Shown here: one piece after another, positions 15,148 through 24,290 of the stretch
Layout of the letters: every line of letters begins with the position of its first letter
How positions within the stretch are numbered: position 1 is the stretch's first letter
DNA from: Lacisediminihabitans sp046156175
Lineage (GTDB): Bacteria > Actinomycetota > Actinomycetes > Actinomycetales > Microbacteriaceae
NCBI RefSeq assembly: GCF_046156175.1
Contig: NZ_JAYLVL010000003.1
Coordinates: forward strand, 372,001 to 436,000
Length of the DNA: 64,000 nt
Direction: 5' to 3'
The notes under the pieces: model-generated
The model's input: the letters and a program-made list of their open reading frames with translations, nothing else
Told to the model about the DNA's origin: nothing
Databases searched by the model: none
Program-made: the position numbers and the translations under genes

Positions 15148-16051
15148 GCGACAGCACCAGGTCCTTGGCCGCGGGGAATCCGCCCTCGGGACGCGGGAAC
15201 CAGACGTGCACCTGGCCGGTGCCGATCGAGTTCTCATATTCGCTGTAGAGCACTCCGGGAGCGGTGCATGCCTCTTCCCCGATAGCTCCGATCGTGAGCA
15301 GCCAGTGACCGAACATACCCTCTGGACGCACCTTGTGGAACGCCGGCATCGTCTCGAGCACCTTCGCGTGGTCGCCGGCGGTGAACCAGTCGAGCCGTTC
15401 ATAGTCGGCCACGCGGGCGGCCTCGGAGAAGATGTGGCTCGGGTCGGCCATTTCGTGCTTGCGCAGTTCGCGGAGCTTGTAGAAGGTATGGGAGAGCGCG
15501 CCCGAGGCCAGCAGGATCACGCGACGGTCGCTCTTCGCGATCGCCTCGCCGATGGCGCGACCGGCGCGCAGGAAGTCTTCGTCGGTCGCGGTCTGGCAGA
15601 GACTCACGCTGATCCACTTCTTATCGGGAAGTCCCTCGCCGAGGTACTTCCAGAGGTTGATGGTGGCGTACATCACCGGAAGGTCGGGGTCGTCGATCGG
15701 AGTGATCCAGGTGCCGTTCTTCTCATCCTGGGCGCCGATGAGCTCGGCGAGTTCCGGGTCTCCCCGGTAGTCGAAGGGCACCCCGTGCATGCCGCGCGGC
15801 AGCTCCTCAGAGGTGAACAGCCCGTGTCGACGCTCCTGCGAGGTGACGATGAACTCGACCGTGGAGGCCCAGTGGCTGTCGAGCACGATGACGGTGTCGT
15901 AGTCAGCGGTCTCGAAGACATCCGCCCTCAGCTTCTCCAGGCCCGAGACGAGCGTGGAGTCCTTCCCCTCGTTGAGCTCCATGCGCGTCTGAATCGGCAG
16001 CATGATCGTGGGCACATGGGCGATGAGGCCCACCCCGACTACTTCACCCAT
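15140..16051 (-). CDS. hpaD: Class III extradiol ring-cleavage dioxygenase (HpaD/homoprotocatechuate type)
   Basis: A 303-residue LigB-fold dioxygenase. VGLIAHVPTIML (His12) and VIVLDSHWAST (His60) carry likely Fe ligands; ASGALSHTFYKL and a later Glu complete the site. The closest recognisable family is the single-domain class III 3,4-dihydroxyphenylacetate 2,3-dioxygenase, which opens the ring of homoprotocatechuate. AAGGA upstream of the ATG overlaps the aldehyde dehydrogenase stop, only three bases away. The next genes (FAH-family, ferredoxin, reductase) follow without gaps. The exact catechol is not proved by sequence; other 4-substituted catechols are possible. Confidence 0.86.
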   Translation of the reverse strand: MGEVVGVGLIAHVPTIMLPIQTRMELNEGKDSTLVSGLEKLRADVFETADYDTVIVLDSHWASTVEFIVTSQERRHGLFTSEELPRGMHGVPFDYRGDPELAELIGAQDEKNGTWITPIDDPDLPVMYATINLWKYLGEGLPDKKWISVSLCQTATDEDFLRAGRAIGEAIAKSDRRVILLASGALSHTFYKLRELRKHEMADPSHIFSEAARVADYERLDWFTAGDHAKVLETMPAFHKVRPEGMFGHWLLTIGAIGEEACTAPGVLYSEYENSIGTGQVHVWFPRPEGGFPAAKDLVLSRE

Positions 16052-16054
16052 GAG

Positions 16055-17542
16055 CTATTCCTTCCAACCGTTGGGAGCGACGACCGTGTTCTTCACGTCC
16101 GCATAGAAATCGAATGACCAGGTGCCGCCCTCGCGACCGACCCCGGACTTCTTCGAGCCGCCGAAAGGCGCCCGAAGGTCACGCACGAAGAAGCAATTGA
16201 CCCAGATCGTGCCCGCGACGAGTCGGGTCGTGATCGCCTCGGCGTGGCTGCGATCGCCGGAGACGACCACCGCCGCGAGACCGAACTCGGTGCCGTTCGC
16301 CAGCTCGATCACCTCCTCGTCGGTGGAGAAGGTCTGCATGGTGAGCACCGGTCCGAAGACCTCCTGCGTCACGATCTCGCTTCCGGGTGTCGGTTCGTCC
16401 ACGAGGGTCGGACGGAAGTAGAGACCGCCGAGCCCGGAATTCTGCTCGCCACCGAACACGATGGTCGCGCCATCCGCCTTCGCGCGGTCGACGAAACCGG
16501 TGATGCGTTCGAAGTGCGTGCGGTGCACCTGCGGGCCGATGTCGCTGAGCGGATCCCGCGGATCCCCTTGCACGAGCGACTCGACCTTGCGCGTGAAGGC
16601 GGAGGTGAACTCCGAGGCGATGCTCTCGTGCACGAGCAGCCGCGTGCCCGACAAGCAGATCTGTCCGGCGTTGTCGTACTGTTCGACCGCGAGGGATGCC
16701 GCGAGCTCGATGTCGGCGTCGGCGAGCACGATGCACGGGCTCTTGCCACCGAGCTCGAAGCTGCACGGGGTGAGGTTCTCGGCGGCCGCCCGGGCGATCG
16801 TCTTGGCCGTGGGCACCGAGCCGGTGAAGGAAATGCGGCTGAGGGCGGGATTCGCGACGAGCGCTGCCCCGGCCTCGGCCCCGTAGCCCTGCACGACGTT
16901 GAAGACACCGTCGGGCAGGCCGGCCTGTTTCGTGAGGTCGGCGAAGAAGGATGCCGTGAGCGGCGTCCACTCGGCCGGCTTGAGCACGACGGTGTCGCCG
17001 GCGGCGAGCGCCGGGGCGATGCGCCAGGTGGCGAGCATCAGCGGAGCGTTCCAGGGGGTGATGATCGCGGCGACCCCGGACGGGTCCCAGCTCACATGGT
17101 TGCTGTGCCCGCGAGTCTCGAAGTCGTCATGCTTCAGGTTTTCGACCAGCCAGTCGGCGAAGAAGCGGAAGTTGTGGGCCACCCGCGGCATGACCCCGCG
17201 CAGGTTGCTCCGCAGCAGCCCGCCGTTGTCGAGGGTCTCCATGTTGGCGAGCGCATCGACGTTCTGCTCGACCAGATCGGCGATGCGGTGCAGGATCGCG
17301 GCGCGCGCGGTGGGTGCAGTGGCCGCCCAGCCGGGGAAGGCTTCCCGTGCGGCCTGGACTGCCTGCTGTACCTCTGACCCGGTGCCCCGCGCGATCTCGC
17401 CGAGGAAAGAGCCATCGATCGGAGACGTGTTGGTGAAGGTCTCGGCGGATGCGACGCGAACCCCGCCGATGTAGTGCCGGGTGTCGACCGCGACGCCCGC
17501 GACCTCGATGTGGTGGGACGTCGCGCTGTCGGTGCTGGTCAT
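16055..17542 (-). CDS. hpaE: NAD(P)-dependent aldehyde dehydrogenase (HpaE-like)
   Basis: A 495-residue ALDH with the complete signature: ITPWNAPLMLATWRIAPALAAG, FTGSVPTAK (NAD site), the general base in FELGGKSP, catalytic Cys in NAGQICLSGTR, and the C-terminal PFGGSKKSGVGREGG. The subfamily looks like 5-carboxymethyl-2-hydroxymuconate semialdehyde dehydrogenase, which fits the neighbouring extradiol dioxygenase. GGAGG seven bases before ATG 17542 is a strong ribosome site. First gene of the five-gene minus-strand operon; a promoter with an operator-like palindrome is just upstream (17579-17628). Confidence 0.9.
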   Translation of the reverse strand: MTSTDSATSHHIEVAGVAVDTRHYIGGVRVASAETFTNTSPIDGSFLGEIARGTGSEVQQAVQAAREAFPGWAATAPTARAAILHRIADLVEQNVDALANMETLDNGGLLRSNLRGVMPRVAHNFRFFADWLVENLKHDDFETRGHSNHVSWDPSGVAAIITPWNAPLMLATWRIAPALAAGDTVVLKPAEWTPLTASFFADLTKQAGLPDGVFNVVQGYGAEAGAALVANPALSRISFTGSVPTAKTIARAAAENLTPCSFELGGKSPCIVLADADIELAASLAVEQYDNAGQICLSGTRLLVHESIASEFTSAFTRKVESLVQGDPRDPLSDIGPQVHRTHFERITGFVDRAKADGATIVFGGEQNSGLGGLYFRPTLVDEPTPGSEIVTQEVFGPVLTMQTFSTDEEVIELANGTEFGLAAVVVSGDRSHAEAITTRLVAGTIWVNCFFVRDLRAPFGGSKKSGVGREGGTWSFDFYADVKNTVVAPNGWKE

Positions 17543-17578
17543 CGAGCCGCCTCCCGTGTCGAAAGACTCCTCGTTAAG

Positions 17579-17628
17579 TCATTCGGATGCTAATGAATCA
17601 CCATAGCGAATCCGCGAAGGCTGTACAA
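17579..17628 (-). promoter_or_regulatory. Promoter and operator (site a) of the aldehyde dehydrogenase operon
   Basis: On the minus strand, TTGTAC (17628-17623), a 17-base spacer, and TATGGT (17605-17600) make a plausible sigma-70-like promoter. Five bases after the -10 begins ATTAGCATCCGAAT, one of five related GTTC-N6-GAAC sites in the locus (17579-17596). Its placement over the transcription start suits repression, probably by the MarR protein encoded at 17644-18144. Confidence 0.65.
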
Positions 17629-17643
17629 CCACCCCTGCAGCTC

Positions 17644-18144
17644 TTACTCCGGCTTCTCCACGTGAGCGGTCACGAGACGGAGCATCTCGGCGAACTCGTC
17701 GCGGCGCGAGGGATCGATCGGGGTCGCGATGTGCTGCTCCTGCAGGTTGAACGCCGGGAAGAGCGTGTTCATCAGGGTGCGACCGGCCGCGGTGAGCTGC
17801 ACGACCACGAGGCGCCCGTCACTCGCGCTCCGCTCGCGCACGAGCCATCCGCGCCCCTCGAGCGTCGAGAGCACACCGGTGAGGGTCGCCTTCGAGAATC
17901 CCCCCTCGAGGGCGATCTGGCGGGTCTCGATCGGCTCCCAGATCCAGGTGACCCAGAGCACGACGAAGGCCGTCCAGGAGAGGTTGTTCTCGGAGAGCAC
18001 GGTGCGTTCGAAGTGATTGCGCACCGCATTGGCCGCACGAAACAGGTTGGAGGCGACGGCCATCGCCGAGTAGTCGAGTCGCAGGTCACCGAGGCGGGCG
18101 TCGACCTGGCGCTCGGTCTCGGCAAGCGTGTGCGCTCCGGCCAT
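17644..18144 (-). CDS. MarR-family transcriptional regulator (HpaR-like)
   Basis: A 166-residue winged-helix regulator. A helical N-terminal arm is followed by the MarR core: LSWTAFVVLWVTW, recognition helix region GGFSKATLTGVLSTLEGRGWL, and the wing RERSASDGRLVVVQLTAAG. MarR proteins usually bind phenolic ligands and release short palindromes, as HpaR does in 4-hydroxyphenylacetate catabolism. AAGGAG six bases before ATG 18144. It sits between the ALDH operon and the divergent P450 operon, and is the best candidate to bind the five palindromes of the locus. Confidence 0.9.
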   Translation of the reverse strand: MAGAHTLAETERQVDARLGDLRLDYSAMAVASNLFRAANAVRNHFERTVLSENNLSWTAFVVLWVTWIWEPIETRQIALEGGFSKATLTGVLSTLEGRGWLVRERSASDGRLVVVQLTAAGRTLMNTLFPAFNLQEQHIATPIDPSRRDEFAEMLRLVTAHVEKPE

Positions 18145-18247
18145 CGGGACTCCTTCTCACAGACGATGCTGACTCCGCTCACTCTAATTGACCGTCCGCC
18201 GCGCTCCTCCTCCCTGTCGCGCCATGGCCGAATGCCCTATCGTCGGG

Positions 18248-18271
18248 TATAACTTGTTCGTGTCCGAACAA
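18248..18271 (+). promoter_or_regulatory. -10 box and 18-bp palindromic operator (site b) before the P450 gene
   Basis: TATAAC at 18248-18253 is directly followed by TTGTTCGTGTCCGAACAA (18254-18271), a palindrome with seven-base perfect arms around four bases. The P450 start is 30 bases further on. The palindrome would cover the transcription start and block polymerase when occupied. It is the most symmetric of the five sites in the locus. Confidence 0.75.
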
Positions 18272-18300
18272 CATCCCCCGAACTGATAGCGAGGATTCAG

Positions 18301-19560
18301 TTGACTTCAACGACGAATGTCACCTTGGCCGATCTGGATCTCTTCGAGACCGGTGACCCCTGGCGGGTCTTCGACGAACTCCGCGCGAACTCGCCGGTGC
18401 ACTGGGACGAAGAGGATGCCCCGAACCACGGCTTCTGGTCGCTGACGAAGTATCACGACATCGTGGGCGTACTCCGCGACACCGAGACCTTCTCGAGCGA
18501 ACGCGGCACCGTCAACCTCGAGGAGCTGGATGACGAGCAGATCGAGGCGCGCAAGTCCATGCTCGAGACGGATGGCATTCGGCACCGCTCCCTGCGCCGG
18601 CTCATGCAGGGCGAGTTCACCCCGAAGGCGGTAGCTGGCTACGAGACCTTCCTGCGCGGCCTTACGGCATCCACCCTCGACGCGGCGTTCGCGAGGACCG
18701 AGTTCGACTTCGTGGCCGAGGTCGCTGCCGACTTCCCCATCCGGGTGCTGGCCCGCATGCTCGACGTGCCCGATGCCGACATCTACAAGCTCATCGACTG
18801 GGGCAACCGCATGGTCGGCAACACCGATCCGGAGCACACCGACGTGCTCGCGCACTCGGAAGAGAGTGAGAAATACCGGCTGCTGCCCTTCCGCTCGCCC
18901 GCCGCCCAGGAGGTCTTCGACTACGGAAACGAGCTCGCCAGGCAGCGCCGCGGTGGCGACGGCACAGACCTCGTGTCGCGACTGGTGAACCAGACGCCGA
19001 TGGACGGGATCCCGCTGAGCGAGCGCGACTTCAACAGCTACTTCCTGCTGCTCGTCGTCGCCGGCAACGAGACCACCCGTCACACCATCACCCACTCGAT
19101 GGACTACCTGATGCGGAACCCCGACCAGCTGGCCCTTCTGCAGGAGAAGCCGGAACTCATCCCCTGGGCCGTCGAGGAATTCCTGCGCATGGCGAGCCCC
19201 GTCTACCACTTCCGCCGTACCGCCACCCGCGACACCGAGATCAACGGCCAGGCCATCAAGGAGGGTGACAAGGTCGTCACCTGGTTCGCCGCCGGCAACC
19301 GGGATCCGCTGGTCTTCGACGATCCCTACCGCATGGATGTCACCCGCAACCCGAACGAGCACATGTCGTTCGGTCGCGGCGGTCCGCACATGTGTCTCGG
19401 CAATGCGCTCGCGCGACTCGAGATCCGCGTGATGTACGAAGAGCTGCTGCCGCGCATCACCGGCATGCAGCGCACGGGCGAGGTCTCGAAACTGCGAAGC
19501 AACTTCGTCAACGGCATCAAACGGTTCCCCGTGAGAGTCGAGCTGGCGAGCGCGAAGTGA
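18301..19560 (+). CDS. Cytochrome P450 monooxygenase
   Basis: A 419-residue soluble bacterial P450. Visible motifs: I-helix VVAGNETTRH (oxygen activation), ExxR in EEFLRMASP, the RRTATRD meander region, and the haem loop SFGRGGPHMCLG with proximal Cys365. The wording FRRTATRDTEI and WFAAGNRDP is that of the CYP124/125/142-like or CYP111-like groups, not of a known aromatic hydroxylase, so the substrate is open. Likely electron donors are the ferredoxin and reductase of the divergent operon. Start is TTG 18301 with GAGG seven bases upstream. GTGA overlap joins it to the decarboxylase gene. Confidence 0.93.
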   Translation: MTSTTNVTLADLDLFETGDPWRVFDELRANSPVHWDEEDAPNHGFWSLTKYHDIVGVLRDTETFSSERGTVNLEELDDEQIEARKSMLETDGIRHRSLRRLMQGEFTPKAVAGYETFLRGLTASTLDAAFARTEFDFVAEVAADFPIRVLARMLDVPDADIYKLIDWGNRMVGNTDPEHTDVLAHSEESEKYRLLPFRSPAAQEVFDYGNELARQRRGGDGTDLVSRLVNQTPMDGIPLSERDFNSYFLLLVVAGNETTRHTITHSMDYLMRNPDQLALLQEKPELIPWAVEEFLRMASPVYHFRRTATRDTEINGQAIKEGDKVVTWFAAGNRDPLVFDDPYRMDVTRNPNEHMSFGRGGPHMCLGNALARLEIRVMYEELLPRITGMQRTGEVSKLRSNFVNGIKRFPVRVELASAK

Positions 19561-20927
19561 GCGAACAGATCCCCGCGGCCGATTCCCACGCGGTGTGGGG
19601 GGACGAGACGGCGACGGTGAAACTCGCCACCGACTGGGCCGCACGACGGCTGGTGCGGGAGACCGATCCGCAGTCCACCGCCCGTTCGGCCTCCGAGCTC
19701 GCGGCGGCGGCGGGACCGACGATCACCGCGACAGGCATCGGAGCGGATGCCGCGCTCGAGGTCTTCGACCGCGTGCTCGAACCCGCCACCCGGTCCCAGG
19801 ACGACCCGCTCAACCTCGCGTACATCGCCGCGGCACCCACCCGGGCCGCGATCGCCTTCGATCTCGTCACCAGTGCCGCGAACATCTTCGGGGGGCTGTG
19901 GGAGGCCGGAGCGGGAGCGATCTACGCCGAGAACGAGGCCCTCGCCTGGATCGTCGGCCTGCTCGGCTGGCCGGAGGGCGCGGGCGGATGCTTCGTCTCC
20001 GGCGGCACCTCCGGAAATCTCTCCGCGCTGATGACCGCGCGCGAGACCGCGAAGTCCCGCCGCGGCGGCCGGCCGGCCGGCGGCTGGCAGCTCGCCTGCA
20101 CCTCCAACGCGCACTCGTCCATCCGCTCGGCCGCGAAAGCGCTCGATGTGGAGGTCGTCGAGGTGCCGATGGATGCCCGGGGCCATCTCACCGGAGCGGC
20201 CCTCAGAACCGTGCTCGAGCACTCCCCCGACGTCTTCGCCGTCGTCGCCTCCGCTGGCACGACGAACGAGGGGCTCGTGGACGACCTCGCCGACGTCGCT
20301 GCGGTCGCCCACGAATTCGGGGTCTGGCTGCACGTCGACGGCGCCTACGGCGGGGCGGGACTTGCCGCCCCGAGCGTGCGCGCGCTCTTCGACGGAATCG
20401 AGCGGGCCGACAGCTTCATCGTCGACCCGCACAAGTGGCTCTTCGCCCCGTACGACTGCTGCGCCCTGCTCTACCGGGATCCGGCCCTCGCGCGGGCGAC
20501 CCACTCGCAGCACGCCAACTACCTCGACCATGTTGACCGCGAGTCCTGGAACCCCAGCGAACTCGCGCTGCACCTCAGTCGGCGCGCCCGCGGGCTGCCC
20601 CTCTGGTTCAGCCTCGCCACCCACGGCACCGACCGGTACCGGGATGCGATCGAGGCGTCCCTGGATACCTCACGCGCTGTCGCGGCGGCGATCCGGGCAT
20701 CCGATCATCTGCGGCTCGTTCGAGAGCCGGAGCTCTCCGTCGTGGTGTTCGACCGTCCCGGCTGGCAACCCGCCGACTACGAGGCCTGGTCGCATGCCAC
20801 GGCCGTCGAGGGAACGATGCTCTGTGTTCCGACGACTCTCGACGGGGAGACGGTTCTTCGTCTGGCATTCGTGAACCCGGCGACGGATGCCGCGCGAGTG
20901 ATCGAGATCCTCGACACCCTGCGCTAG
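19557..20927 (+). CDS. Group II PLP-dependent amino acid decarboxylase
   Basis: A 456-residue fold-type I decarboxylase of the aromatic-amino-acid/glutamate/tyrosine family. Motifs: FVSGGTSGNLSALM (PLP phosphate), TSNAHSSIRSAAKALD (His stacking on PLP), HVDGAYGG (Asp to pyridine N) and VDPHKWLFAPYDC with the PLP Lys. The group acts on aromatic L-amino acids, aspartate, glutamate or 2,4-diaminobutyrate. GTG 19557 overlaps the P450 stop (GTGA); a longer open frame starting inside the P450 gene is not the real start. It could supply the amine that the GS-like ligase uses. The end overlaps the convergent amidotransferase by 4 bp. Confidence 0.88.
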   Translation: MSEQIPAADSHAVWGDETATVKLATDWAARRLVRETDPQSTARSASELAAAAGPTITATGIGADAALEVFDRVLEPATRSQDDPLNLAYIAAAPTRAAIAFDLVTSAANIFGGLWEAGAGAIYAENEALAWIVGLLGWPEGAGGCFVSGGTSGNLSALMTARETAKSRRGGRPAGGWQLACTSNAHSSIRSAAKALDVEVVEVPMDARGHLTGAALRTVLEHSPDVFAVVASAGTTNEGLVDDLADVAAVAHEFGVWLHVDGAYGGAGLAAPSVRALFDGIERADSFIVDPHKWLFAPYDCCALLYRDPALARATHSQHANYLDHVDRESWNPSELALHLSRRARGLPLWFSLATHGTDRYRDAIEASLDTSRAVAAAIRASDHLRLVREPELSVVVFDRPGWQPADYEAWSHATAVEGTMLCVPTTLDGETVLRLAFVNPATDAARVIEILDTLR

Positions 20928-21646
20928 CGGCTCGGCTCCAGCCTGGCGACCCGGTCGAGATAGGCATCCACGAGCGTCGCAGTGCGGGCAAGGGCCGACG
21001 GCTCCTCCGCTCGGGTGTGGGCGAGCATGGCATCCGGATCCTGGCCGTCCGCGAGCACTTTCTCTGTGCCGCCCGCGTTCAGCCAGCCCTCCAGGCTCGT
21101 GGCGGTCAGTTCGGGGTGGAACTGCACCGCGAGACTCCTGCCGAAGGTGAAGGCCTGGCTCGCCGATGCCGTTCGCGCGATCTCGCGCGCGCCGGCCGGC
21201 ACCGTCCAGCGGTCGTAGTGGAATTCGAACCAGGGGCCGGATGCCACGAGCTCGTCATCGTCGCTGTGCAGCACCGTCCAGCCGATCTCGGGCCGCATCG
21301 CGGTGGCGACCGCTCCGCCGAGGGCACGAGACATCAGCTGGCCGCCGAAGCAGATGCCGAGCACCGGGATGTCGGCGTCGAGGGCGCCCCGCAGCCAGCT
21401 GATCTCCGGCACGAGCCACCGGCCGATTCCCCGGTCGTCCCAGGCGCCCCACGGGGCACCCATCGGCACGAGCAGATCGTAGGCGGAAGCATCCGGAAAT
21501 TCGAAGTGCACGTTGGGGCTGCCGGCATGATGTTCATCGACGATGAGCACCTCGTCGACATCGAATCCGCGTTCGCGCAATCGCTCGGAAACCGGGCCAG
21601 TGGGGCTCACATGGTCGTGCTGGATGAACAGCGCGCGCATCGGCAT
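20924..21646 (-). CDS. Class I glutamine amidotransferase-like hydrolase
   Basis: A 240-residue GATase-I domain without a synthase partner domain. Nucleophile Cys99 in VLGICFGGQL, and the His-x-Glu pair in AVQFHPELT. Stand-alone members include PuuD-like gamma-glutamyl hydrolases and the TdnT/AtdA2 proteins of aniline catabolism, which hydrolyse a gamma-glutamylated amine. The GS-like ligase gene is divergent, 122 bases away, which supports such a paired role. Two ATGs lie two codons apart; GGGGGAGAGG abuts the first and is better spaced for the second (21640). Confidence 0.85.
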   Translation of the reverse strand: MPMRALFIQHDHVSPTGPVSERLRERGFDVDEVLIVDEHHAGSPNVHFEFPDASAYDLLVPMGAPWGAWDDRGIGRWLVPEISWLRGALDADIPVLGICFGGQLMSRALGGAVATAMRPEIGWTVLHSDDDELVASGPWFEFHYDRWTVPAGAREIARTASASQAFTFGRSLAVQFHPELTATSLEGWLNAGGTEKVLADGQDPDAMLAHTRAEEPSALARTATLVDAYLDRVARLEPSR

Positions 21647-21718
21647 CCTCTCCCCCGCTCGTGGTCGAACGGGAGTCCGCGAATATCACGGATGTCGTCG
21701 TCGAGACGGATTTAGCCC

Positions 21719-21752
21719 TAGTATCGCACTAATCGTTCAGGGCCGAACGATT
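21719..21752 (+). promoter_or_regulatory. -10 box and operator (site c) of the glutamine-synthetase-like gene
   Basis: TAGTAT at 21719-21724 is a reasonable -10. Seven bases later AATCGTTC and GAACGATT (21731-21738 and 21745-21752) form perfect eight-base arms around six bases. It shares GTTC-N6-GAAC with the other sites, and again covers the expected transcription start. GGAGG at 21759-21764 is the ribosome site for ATG 21769. Confidence 0.7.
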
Positions 21753-21768
21753 TATTGGTGGAGGATCA

Positions 21769-23121
21769 ATGACTATCGACGCAGCCGCTCTTCGCACGGA
21801 TCTCGAGGCGAAAGGCATCGACGTTCTGCGCCTGATCTATGCCGACATCCTGGGGATCACCCGCTCCAAAGACCTGCTGGTAAGCCAGCTCGAGCGCACG
21901 GCCACCAACGGCCCCACCTTCTGCCAGGGCGTCTGGGTCACCACCACCCGGGGCGGGGTGCTCGACGGTAACGACATCATGTCCAACGGACTGCAGGATC
22001 TGGTGAGTTGCATCGACCCGAGTTCCGTCACGATGATGCCGTGGGAGCCCGGGGTGGCCTTCGCCATCGCGGACGCCTTCGAGCCGGACGGTTCCGCGAG
22101 CGCGCTCGCCCCGCGATCCGTGCTCCGCGGCGTGATCGCGCAGTACGCCGCGCTCGGGCTCACCCCCGTCGTCGGTCCCGAACTGGAGTTCTACATCGCC
22201 GAGCGCGCCGAGAACGGCGACTGGCAGCGGGCCCTCAGCCGCACCGGACGCGTGTACACGACCGGCGCCTGGGTCGACCCCGACGGCACCTTCCTTCACC
22301 TGATGCGGATGCTCGACCGCATGGACATCGGGGTCGTGGCCGGCAACCACGAGTTCAGCCCCTCGCAGTACGAGATCAACCTCTGGCACGGCGAGGCACT
22401 GCGCGCAGCCGACCGCACGTTCCTGTTCAAGACCGCGATCAAGGACATCGTTGCGCGCACCGGTAAGCTCGCGACCTTCCTCGGCAAGCCATGGAGCGAC
22501 GAGGGCGGAAGCGGCTTCCACCTGCACTTCTCGGTCGTCGACGCCTCGGGCAAGAACCTCATGTGCGAGCCGGATGGGCAGCTCACGACCACCTCGAACC
22601 GGCTGATCGCCGGCATCCTCGCGCACGCCCCCGCCCTCGCGGCGTTCACCAATCCGACCGTCAACGCCTACAAGCGGCTCGGGCCAGACACCCTCGCGCC
22701 GTACCGGGCCAACTGGGGCCATGACAACCGCAGTTCGATGGTGCGGGTGCCGCCGGAGCGCGGAGCCGGCACGCGGCTCGAGGTGCGCATCGGCGACGGT
22801 GCCGCCAACCCCTACCTGATGATCGCCGCGGTGCTGGCGGCCGGGCTCGACGGGCTCACCCGCGAGCTCGAGGTGCCCCCCACCGCGGACGGCTGGTCGT
22901 ACGAGAACGAGTCGGCCGCGGTACTGCCGACCACCCTCGCGACGGCGCTGGATGCCCTCGACGCCGACACCGTGCTGCGCGAGGCGCTCGGCGCAGCCGT
23001 GGTCGACGTGTTCAGCATCCTGAAGCGTGACGAAGTCGAGCGCTACGAGCAGGCCTGCGAGGATCCCGGCACCCGGGACGTGACGCGATGGGAGCTCGAC
23101 GAATACCTCGAGGACTACTGA
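21769..23121 (+). CDS. Glutamine-synthetase-like gamma-glutamyl-amine ligase
   Basis: A 450-residue GS-fold ligase, shorter than type I GlnA. Motifs: VVGPELEFYI (metal Glu), NHEFSPSQYEINL, GSGFHLHFS (His), NAYKRLGP, NRSSMVRVPP and LEVRIGDGAANPYLMIAAVLAAG. The lack of an adenylylation loop and the divergent N-terminus (LRLIYADILGITRSKDL) place it with PuuA/IpuC/TdnQ-like enzymes, which join glutamate to an amine rather than ammonia. Expected reaction: ATP + glutamate + amine to gamma-glutamyl amide. Controlled from operator site c. The amidotransferase opposite would reverse or finish this step. Confidence 0.88.
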   Translation: MTIDAAALRTDLEAKGIDVLRLIYADILGITRSKDLLVSQLERTATNGPTFCQGVWVTTTRGGVLDGNDIMSNGLQDLVSCIDPSSVTMMPWEPGVAFAIADAFEPDGSASALAPRSVLRGVIAQYAALGLTPVVGPELEFYIAERAENGDWQRALSRTGRVYTTGAWVDPDGTFLHLMRMLDRMDIGVVAGNHEFSPSQYEINLWHGEALRAADRTFLFKTAIKDIVARTGKLATFLGKPWSDEGGSGFHLHFSVVDASGKNLMCEPDGQLTTTSNRLIAGILAHAPALAAFTNPTVNAYKRLGPDTLAPYRANWGHDNRSSMVRVPPERGAGTRLEVRIGDGAANPYLMIAAVLAAGLDGLTRELEVPPTADGWSYENESAAVLPTTLATALDALDADTVLREALGAAVVDVFSILKRDEVERYEQACEDPGTRDVTRWELDEYLEDY

Positions 23122-23138
23122 AATTATGCGCCGTTGGT

Positions 23139-23849
23139 CTAACGACTGGACTTCAATTCGTCCGCGGTCGCGTCGATGAATTCGGACCAGAGCAAGAAGG
23201 CGTCATTACAGAGGTACGCGACCGAGTCTGCGGATCTATGAGTTCTTTTCGTTTTCCCTGAGTCATTCTCTTGCACATAATCCATGCTGTGGACAATCGC
23301 GTTTCGCGCGATGAAGAAGATATCGGAAGAGATTATTCGGCTGTCCGATAGGCGGTTTCGAGGAATGCCCAGTGTGTTTCGAACGCGACGCTTCAGCTCC
23401 TCGCTGCCCTGAAAACTGGCTTTCGTTCGAACAGCGAAGTAGTAATCAACCATCTGGCCAGCCGGATCTGCGGATGTGATTGCGGACTTCATTCCGCTCG
23501 AAACCTGCGGTTTCGATATCTCAGCTTTCAAGAACTCCTCGTACTGCGCGCGTGCCGCGCTTTCAGGTCGAGTTATCAAGTACCTGCCAGCATCGTTGAC
23601 GAGGCGAGTCATTGACGCATCTAGGCCGCTCGCGGTGAAGACAATCGCAGCGCGCAGAAGATCAATTTCCTGTGTGTTCATCCTTCCTTGACGGCCGACG
23701 TTAGATGCACGTCGCGCGCTAGACAACGTCTGACTGACGTCAAAGAGTGCAACAACGCTGTCATGGGCACCTTTGAGAAAACGGTAGGCATTCCGAACCT
23801 CCGGAGCGCGAGACTTCGGAGCAGGCTGAAGTGGATCGATGATCGTCAC
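23139..23849 (-). CDS. Orphan protein with HEPN-like Rx4H motif
   Basis: A 236-residue, largely helical protein with lower GC and plainer codon use than its neighbours, suggesting recent arrival. FIARNAIVHSMDY near residues 180-190 holds Arg182-x4-His187, the catalytic Rx4-6H pattern of HEPN ribonucleases, in the expected amphipathic helix. An upstream stretch (LLRAAIVFTASGLDASMTRLV) has the look of the first HEPN helix pair. HEPN proteins are RNases in toxin-antitoxin and phage-defence systems. No partner antitoxin abuts it, but a MazEF-type pair is 127 bases away. Family assignment is inference from one motif. Confidence 0.6.
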   Translation of the reverse strand: MTIIDPLQPAPKSRAPEVRNAYRFLKGAHDSVVALFDVSQTLSSARRASNVGRQGRMNTQEIDLLRAAIVFTASGLDASMTRLVNDAGRYLITRPESAARAQYEEFLKAEISKPQVSSGMKSAITSADPAGQMVDYYFAVRTKASFQGSEELKRRVRNTLGIPRNRLSDSRIISSDIFFIARNAIVHSMDYVQENDSGKTKRTHRSADSVAYLCNDAFLLWSEFIDATADELKSSR

Positions 23850-23975
23850 GGTTCACCATAACCGCCGGCTAGGCTCCGCCGAAGGCCACCAACCACTCGC
23901 CCTAAGTCGAGCTTTTCGAATCTTCAGAATTCTCGAAGTAAGGCACCAAACGACCCTTGCGTCTTGGGGGAAATC

Positions 23976-24290
23976 TCAGTCGAGTTCAAACACGAGCCGG
24001 AGAGCATCATCGATCTCTTCCAATTCCGTACGACTCAGATGCCCCACAAGCTCACCCAGCCTCTCCGGAGCAACTGCTGTCGTTTGCTCGATGAGAACCT
24101 GTGTTTGCTCCCCCTCGATCACCACAGTGGGTCGAAACACCCGGGTCAAGGCCGAACGAGATGTCGGTGCGACGAGAAGAGTTGAAAGCAGCAGGTCATC
24201 GGACTGCACCACGACCGCGAATCTTGCGCCGCGCTGCTCGTTACCACGAACGTTTCGTGGGGCTTTGAGCCGATGAACGTCACCACGCAC
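23976..24290 (-). CDS. mazF: MazF/PemK-type endoribonuclease toxin
   Basis: A 104-residue MazF-fold protein: RGDVHRL at the start, NEQRGARFAVVVQSDDLL (the hallmark RG...R.A.VVQ segment with the active-site Arg) and LLVAPTS; the C-terminal helix ends EIDDALRLVFELD. MazF toxins cut mRNA at short sequences and are held inactive by a small antitoxin. It starts at GTG 24290, inside the last codons of the antitoxin gene (11-base overlap), the usual antitoxin-first arrangement on the minus strand. Confidence 0.86.
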   Translation of the reverse strand: MRGDVHRLKAPRNVRGNEQRGARFAVVVQSDDLLLSTLLVAPTSRSALTRVFRPTVVIEGEQTQVLIEQTTAVAPERLGELVGHLSRTELEEIDDALRLVFELD